The notes below the pieces were generated by a model that was not told the origin of the DNA, searched no databases, and was given only the letters and a program-made list of their open reading frames with translations. DNA of 64,000 nucleotides from Unio delphinus (Eukaryota > Mollusca > Bivalvia > Unionida > Unionidae): NCBI GenBank assembly GCA_029339505.1, contig JAQISU010000169.1, positions 5,014,001 through 5,078,000 on the forward strand. Direction: 5' to 3'. Within the stretch, counting starts at the first letter, position 1. Each line of letters opens with the position of its first letter. The position numbers were made by a program, and so were the translations under genes. Shown piece after piece: positions 57,860-64,000 of this stretch.

Positions 57860-59070
57860 ACACACCATTTGACCTTTCTAGTCATCCAAGGTTTGGAGGA
57901 GCTGGTTTTTCTGTGCGTGCGCAGGTGGCTGGTGAGGTCAACTCTTGCACGGAATGTTCATTTGCATAAGGGACAGGGTGCACCATGAATATAAATTTTC
58001 TCAGGCATCCATATTTGGCCATTACTTTCCACAAGACTTCTCTGCTGACAGTATCAAAGGCCTTTGTCAAGTCGATGTAGATGGACAAAAGGTCGGTGTT
58101 TTTGCTATTGACATTTTTCTTGTAGCTGCATCACAGCAAACACTATGTCAATGATCCCACATTCTTTTTGGTATCCACACTGTCTTTCTCACAGTAGTCC
58201 CTGATCAAGGTGCATAGTGTGGTATTTCAGTAGGATTCTGGCTAGTATCTTTCCTGCAATTGAGAGTAAGGTGGTTGTTGCAGGCCTGGTGGTTTCCTCT
58301 GCACTTATACAGGTGGATTATGGAAGTGTCTTTGAATTCTTGGGGGATTGTCTCGTGCTGCCACTGGAGAACAGACATATTGCTTTCTGTGTCTCCAGCA
58401 TGGTTGGAGGGTCAGCCAGTGCTTCATTGGTGGGTAATTGGGGAGATGACTAATAGTTTCATCACTGATGGATGAAGGGTGATTCAGGATGCTGTCAAAG
58501 CGTTCAGCCCATTGTTGAAGAATATTCTCTTTGTCAGTAATTAACCTGTTCCCGTCTGCACTGAGGAGGGATGCTTTCTGGTTGAGTGTCCCAGGATTTC
58601 TGAACCTGTGCTGTAAACCAGCTCTCTGAATGATGCCCAGTTGGTCTTCACATTCTGATTGTCAAGAAGAGAGGATATCAGACATTTTTTCAGGGAATCC
58701 AGGAAAGACTATTTGGTACTGGTACATTTCAGCTGGGTAATGTTCAGTCGTTTAGGAGCCGTCTTTTGAGCTGAATGCAGATGTTGAGCTTGGTGATGAT
58801 TGATGAGGCGGTGATCTGTCCAGCAATCAGTGTCCCACAAGGACATGGTCACACAAATATCCTGCCTGTCCCTCTTCCTGACAATGATATAGTCAATGAG
58901 GTGCCAGTACATGGAGCATGAGTGCATCCTTGATTACAGGTAGGGAAATGGAAGACTGTTTGGTGATCAGCAGTTCATTCTCAGTATAAGTTTGGAGCAA
59001 AATGAGACCGTTGCTGTTAGAGTGACCCACTCCATACTTTTTAGCACTCCATCCAGTCTGTCGTTTAATG
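57860..59070 (-). pseudogene. LINE relic: endonuclease end, partial RT, then C2H2 finger after a deletion
   Basis: Read on the minus strand from 59070: an endonuclease C-terminal part ('WHLIDYIIVRKRDRQDICVT', then 'DCWTDHRLI' with the DHR catalytic-type motif); a linker ending APKRLNI; about 400 bp of broken frame; the RT palm A region ('IDLTKAFDTVSREVLWKVMA', then KYGCLRKFI). The frame then jumps within a few codons to a C2H2-type zinc finger (CPLCK, one stop, then 'TFRARVDLTSHLRTHRKTS'). In intact elements of this kind the rest of RT should lie between these parts, so the RT core, including the YADD motif, has been deleted. Multiple stops and frame changes make it non-functional. The wording resembles LINE ORFs annotated in genomes as craniofacial-development-protein-2-like; the clade is not settled. 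Confidence 0.85.
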
Positions 59071-59145
59071 AATCATGCACTAATTGTAATTCAAGTATGC
59101 ATTGAAAAATCAATTTTCTTGCAATGACTAATGAACCAAACTTGT

Positions 59146-59368
59146 GAAAATTCCAAACAAATGTTATTGGACAGATTTTAAATATAAGTGAGCAGCAAAA
59201 TTAACCTTTTTCATAGGATATCAATTGCACAAGATATTTTTCATGAGAGCTAGACAGAAAATTCCAAACAAATGTTATTGGACAGATTTTAAACATAAGT
59301 GAGCAGCAAAATTAACCTTTTTCATAGGATATCAATTGCACAAGATATTTTTCATGAGAGCTAGACAG
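59146..59368. repeat. Nearly identical 111-bp tandem duplication
   Basis: The two copies begin 'gaaaattccaaacaaatgtt' at 59146 and 59257 and end 'catgagagctagaca'. They differ at about one position (aaatataag versus aaacataag), so the duplication is recent. Confidence 0.95.
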
Positions 59369-60184
59369 CAAAATTCAAGAAAAACTATAAATGTGTTCAT
59401 GGAACATAGAATGATAGATGCCACATGGCTTCAACTGGAAACAGACCTAACACAAACACTAAGTTGTGACTGACATGAGTGACAACATCATCCTGGAGCA
59501 TAAAAAAGACCTATTCTGTAATTTACACATTCGAATATTTTATTTTATAAATACATGCCTAATATATTGAATGCTCTCTCTGTGCACTATACAAGTTAAA
59601 TACTTACAGTACTAAACAAACTCCAAATATGCTATGCCCAAATGTGTTGGCCATAAAACCTTTACTTTAATTCTGAATTGATCTGACAATATGTTACTTT
59701 AGTATTAAAATAACAACAACATAAAAAACCACACATAAACAGGCTTTTCCAGTTTTAATATTATCTAGATTGTTGTGTTTGTTTCTGATTATTAAATAGT
59801 TGTGCTATGCTTGAGGAATAAGCATTTGTTTAAAGAAATCATGCAAAAACAAAACTGTCCACAGATTCATTTCAAATTATTAGATTTGTAGATTATCCCC
59901 AACAGCTGCAGTTCTTTGTTTCTATGCTGAAATCCAAGATATCATAAAAAAGTGTAAAGGTAAAGTATGAGTTATTTGTATAAATTTATTCCAAGCTACA
60001 ATGCTGTCGAGTTGATGGGCTTGGTTTCTGAGAAATTGTCATTTGTGTATGTAGATTTTCTGGTCAGCAAATGTACATTTCAGTTCTATAAAGATGATCA
60101 GAATACATATAAATGTGTGTTTTTGTAGGTGTTTTTAAAAAAACATTTAATGTAGCTTTTACAATTTAAGTAATCATCTGCATT
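59369..60184. other. No recognised feature
   Basis: AT-rich; no domain-bearing frame. Confidence 0.5.
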
Positions 60185-60358
60185 GGGGGCAGTTTTTATT
60201 GATGTCTACCATTGGGCATCATTCTTCAGACAAGTAGCATCATGTCCCACTCATTCACATTATCCTGACACTGCCAACCAATTCTAACACTAGGCTCTTA
60301 GTGCTGAGCGCCAAGTGAGGCAGCTACTAGTATCATGTTTATGTCTTAGCTGTGATAT
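60185..60358 (-). mobile_element. SINE2 fragment, lacks both ends
   Basis: Body blocks in complement include 'agcattagtgcc'-type wording ('gtgctgagcgccaagtgagg' on the plus strand), 'attatcctgacactgccaac' and 'attgggcatcattcttcaga'. The tRNA-like head and the CA tail are both missing or worn. Confidence 0.8.
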
Positions 60359-60594
60359 GGTTGGGATGAATACAAATAAATAAGTTCACACACAAATGCA
60401 TTCAAAAATCATATCCTGACAGTTTTATTTGTACTTGCATGGCAGGAAATCCAAAGTTGAATGACAATGCATGAGACATGCAAAATCAAATGGAATTTGT
60501 TTAATGATTAATACCATATTTAGCAACTGATGAATCCATACTTTGATTAGAAGCCCCCATCCTCCTTCTGTTATACAAGTTTGGCAAATATTTA

Positions 60595-60670
60595 CCATAT
60601 ATACAGTGCTCACTTTATAAGACAAGTGCAAACAGCACAGACCCAGATGTGCAACTTGCATGGTCACAAA
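60595..60670. mobile_element. MITE fragment
   Basis: 'cactttataagacaagtgca' then 'aacagcacagacccagatgt' matches the left arm of the palindromic MITE. Confidence 0.55.
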
Positions 60671-60829
60671 GATTTACTTCAGTAAGATTAAGTAAGAAAC
60701 TTGAGATGCATCAACCTACTGATAAAGATGAGTTTAGGTGAAATTCAGTCCAAATATAAAAAAGGATAAATGGAATGCTGATAAAAAAAAGTTCATCAAA
60801 CAATCAAACATTGAATCACAACAATGAGA

Positions 60830-61158
60830 AAAGTTTGTGTGATTTGTGTGTGATTTGGAATTTGAACGTAGCTTTAACAATTTTTCCGTCATATCGCTAC
60901 AATGTCTGCAGTGAGGCAGTTTATAATGATGTCTAGCACTGGGGCATCATGCCGCAGACATTTATCATGATGTAACACCTGGTCACATTATCCTGACACC
61001 ATGCAAGCCAACCAGTCCTAACACTAACCCATTAATGCTGAGCAAGACAGCTGTTAGTACCATTTTTGTAAGTCTCTGGTATGACTTGGCAGGGGATCGA
61101 ACCCAAAACCTCCTGCATCCGAAGCAGATGTTCTAACCACTAGGTCACCAGAGCAGTT
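60830..61158 (-). mobile_element. SINE2, best full-length uninterrupted copy
   Basis: In complement the element starts 'ctctggtgacctagtggtta' (A box) and has 'ttgggttcgatcccctgcca' (B box GGTTCGATCC), so the Pol III promoter is well kept. The body runs 'acaaaaatggtactaacagc', 'gttaggactggttggcttgc', 'tcaggataatgtgaccaggt', 'atgatgccccagtgctagac' and 'tgtagcgatatgacggaaaa'. The 3' end is 'aattccaaatcacacacaaa'. Length is about 325 bp. No clear flanking target duplication is seen. Confidence 0.93.
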
Positions 61159-61354
61159 GAAAATTTTGTCTTATAGCTCAATGGAAAAATTCTGTCACAC
61201 ACTCAAGTATGAAAATTCATTCAAACTGAACTAGTTTTAGTATGGTTTGGCTACATTTTTCACAAGGCAAACACATAACAATTTGTATGTGTATAGGTGA
61301 AATATAATCCAATATGCAACAAGTGGTAAACTGGCTGTGAGGGTTATCTGTGCA

Positions 61355-61450
61355 TAAAGTGCACGAACCAGAGAACAGCACTGACCCAGATCTGCTCCTT
61401 CATGCGGCACTGCAAATCAGGTTTCATCACATGACTACTATGTAACTTGA
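61355..61450. mobile_element. MITE fragment
   Basis: 'agagaacagcactgacccag' then 'atctgctcc' and 'gcactgcaaatcaggtttca' are interior pieces of the palindromic MITE. Confidence 0.5.
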
Positions 61451-64000
61451 TCTTATATATCTGTAACATAATCAGACTATATGTAACATGTATAACACCA
61501 TCTCAATCAAAAATGGCATCGCATTAAATGTAAGGCTTAATGACCAAGGAATCATAACTTATTATATATTTAAGTATGAAATATAGAAACTTATTGGTAA
61601 AAACTTTTTTTTTCTTCATTTCTATATTTTCACATGTGAAAAATTAATCCTTTTATATGCACATGTGAAAATATTAGATTTCTCATCATGTCATATAATA
61701 CTTAATTGTGTGTACCTACACAAGTTATATCTAAAGCAATAAATATAAGCAATTTTTGAGCTTGAACAAATAAATGGAAACTGAATTACATTTCACATTA
61801 GCAAATTAATTTCTGCTGAAAAACTCTGACTAAACGCCAATTGTGTCCCTATGAAGTTATTTCCCCTATCTTCCTTAACAACAACGATAAAAACCTGCTT
61901 GATGCGTTTTTCTGAATCAGACTTGCTTTGTGTTCAAACATGAATCAACAGTTCACAAAATGTCAAAAAATGTAATTTATTGCAACTGATAAAGTGAACC
62001 CAATCTTATCATTCTCTTAAGTCATTGATTTTTGTATGATCAGTCTAAGAAAGTGAGGTAAATTTATGAGAAGGGCCATGGGGTGTTGTGTGTTCAATTC
62101 TGGAGCAAATTTGCTATGCACTTAAATACCCAATATATTTCATCTTGTGGTACAAAAAAGATGAATTTTGCATCTGGTCTGTGCAGTTTGCAGTTGAAGA
62201 AGCAAATGAACATATTTCAAAAACATCTGAAGGATTAGATACCATTTAAGTACTAGGGCATTTTCTGATAAATTGTCCTCGTATGGAAATAGCATTTTCA
62301 TTTATAACAGGCAATAACATTATCTTCTTAAGTTTCCAAAGAATTATTATGTTATTGAGCAAGCGATCAAGTACCACAATCCTAAAAGTTTCTGTCACAC
62401 ACTGCTGCTACTGCATCATCCAGAAAATCCTTTCCAGGGCTTAAACTAATGGAAGATTTGAATATTATCCAGTGGTTGAATTAACAGCCATGTCAGGTAC
62501 CCTGCTCTTTTTTAGATGTTATTTGCATAATGCACGAGGAAAGATGGATAAGGAAGCAGTCCAACTGCATTCTAGTAACATTCATTCCCAATAAAAATTA
62601 ATTAAAATTTGGATGAACAAATCTGACTATTATGGACGCTCCTTATCACATAAATCAGTCCCAATTAACATAACGGTAAAGTCTCAGACCTAAGATAGTA
62701 TACAAACAAAATCTAGAATTTCCACAAACACTACTGCACAGTTTTTCATAACTTCTATGTTATATGCCAAAAGTCATTTGACAACTACTCAGTAATAAAT
62801 GTGGTTGATATCAGTATTATTACATTTGTACTGACCTTGGGTGTTTGAAAATTTGCTCTTTATATTATAAATTTCAAGACAAATTCCATGTTTTCAAGGT
62901 CATCTAAATATAATATGTAGGTTTCCAATTAGAGTATGCTCATGCCTTATTCATAAAATGGAAAAATATTGACTACTGAATAAATCTTTAAAAATATATT
63001 TTATCTATAAGACAAAAGGTCACATTCTTATAATTGTTCAATGATTTGTTCACTACTATTTAACAATTTTCTGAAAACATTATTTCATGTTTTTTTTCAT
63101 AGATAATTCCATTTTTCATTGGCTTTCAAAGTTGTAGATATATCACTAAGGGTGGAATATTCCCATTTTCTTCTTTAGTTTAATTTATGATTTGATACAA
63201 CAAAAAGAAGCATGCAAGAGTTCCATTTTCTTCATGGGTTAAATTCTTGCAACCACAAAACTACAAAACTGGTAACCACTGAAGAAAAGTAAATTCAATG
63301 AAATCCATAACTTCGGCTATTATTTTGTTCCTCCTTCTTTAACAAGAGGCCTTCATTGGACCTACGGGTAAGATCACTCAAGAACAGTTCATGTAGAGCT
63401 GAACATTACTGTTTAATGCTTTCTGACCTATAACAGTATTTCAATTTTGTAATAATGTAACATATTATATATCCGCATCATTTGTATAAACGAAAAAAAG
63501 GCCTTGTTGCTAGACTGTCTGTACATGTTATTTAAAACTATTTCCTATTTTAGTATATAATGACCATTTTGAATACTGTAAAAGATCAGCATCTTTTGTG
63601 AAAGGTTTGACACCGGGATACTTTTAGTCAAATGCAGACCAGTATTATGTATATAAACATGAAAGGCCATTTTGCCAGGACGTTTTTTTCGTAAAATTTA
63701 ATTAAAGTTTGTTCAGCAGTTTCTAAAACATTGCAAGAGGGTTTTTCCAATTTCAAGTAACTGTGGCTGCATTTGATGGTGAATGGGTTATCATTTGTAA
63801 AGATTTAACAGAGTTTGCATACCAGAATAATTTCTGCCAAAATTTGGTCAAATTCTGTGTGGTGTGGTTTGTGAGAAAAGTTGTTTAAAAAAGTTTTCTA
63901 ATTTTATTAACAGTGTGTGGATGCTTTCATTCAAATCTTCCACATTTCATATAATTTTTCGACATCTTCCTACAGTGATAGAGTTTCAAAGGTCTCTGAT
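61451..64000. other. No recognised gene; weak MITE trace at 62130-62215
   Basis: At 62160-62205 'gcatctggtctgtgcagttt' then 'gcagttgaagaa' resembles the right arm of the palindromic MITE. The remainder is AT-rich, without domains, SINEs or LINEs. No gene is seen up to the end of the window. Confidence 0.5.

Noticed and set aside
57593..57988. 131-codon plus-strand frame
   Set aside because: Its second half is antisense to the LINE relic (zinc-finger part) and the rest has no domain.
61070..61158. Possible functional tRNA gene (antisense A and B boxes)
   Set aside because: The boxes belong to the SINE2 head; the downstream sequence is the SINE body and the same unit recurs at other sites.

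Overview
The window is AT-rich animal DNA, most likely from a mollusc. It holds one clear protein-coding gene in a large repeat-filled stretch. No bacterial, viral or organellar gene organisation is seen. The mollusc assignment rests on two things: the tRNA-derived SINE whose 3' end ('ctggccgccatgtatagcc...atggcgttaaacc') resembles the 3' ends I recall for bivalve and gastropod SINEs, and a protostome-style neuropeptide receptor. It is an inference; no species is claimed.

The gene is at 36842-37996 (+). It is an uninterrupted ORF for a seven-transmembrane rhodopsin-class receptor whose motifs fit the short neuropeptide F / prolactin-releasing-peptide / NPY-type group. An in-frame stop lies just before its first ATG, a better-context second ATG lies nine codons in, and AATAAA signals lie downstream. 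One further stretch, 22155-22629 (-), could be a membrane-protein exon but is not identified.

Almost everything else that can be named is mobile or repeated DNA. There are two tRNA-derived SINE families. 'SINE1' is about 250 bp at 14846, 17432, 18909, 28616 and 39178, with a fragment at 1524. 'SINE2' is about 300-330 bp at 3424, 19945, 38969, 48966, 51569, 55753, 60185 and 60830. One SINE1 sits inside a SINE2 with a matching target duplication. Decayed LINEs lie at 43855-47289, 50870-51401, 53115-54290 and 57860-59070, with isolated 3' tails at 4437, 12205 and 30330. The first is split by a 1.73-kb insertion with TGTAA...TTACA ends that looks like a solo LTR. A palindromic MITE family recurs at about nine sites, and one copy has expanded internally into a 62-bp tandem array. 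A pogo/Tigger-like MITE lies at 27125. A family of degenerate arrays with units of about 105-150 bp is at 666-1470, 15270-16150 and 54545-54885.

Several minisatellites (41, 44, 45, 62 and 111 bp units) and many long microsatellites complete the picture. The layout is consistent with an intergenic or intronic region of a repeat-rich genome around one intronless-ORF receptor gene. I found no operon-like, defence-like or other multi-gene system; the most unusual material is the repeat architecture.
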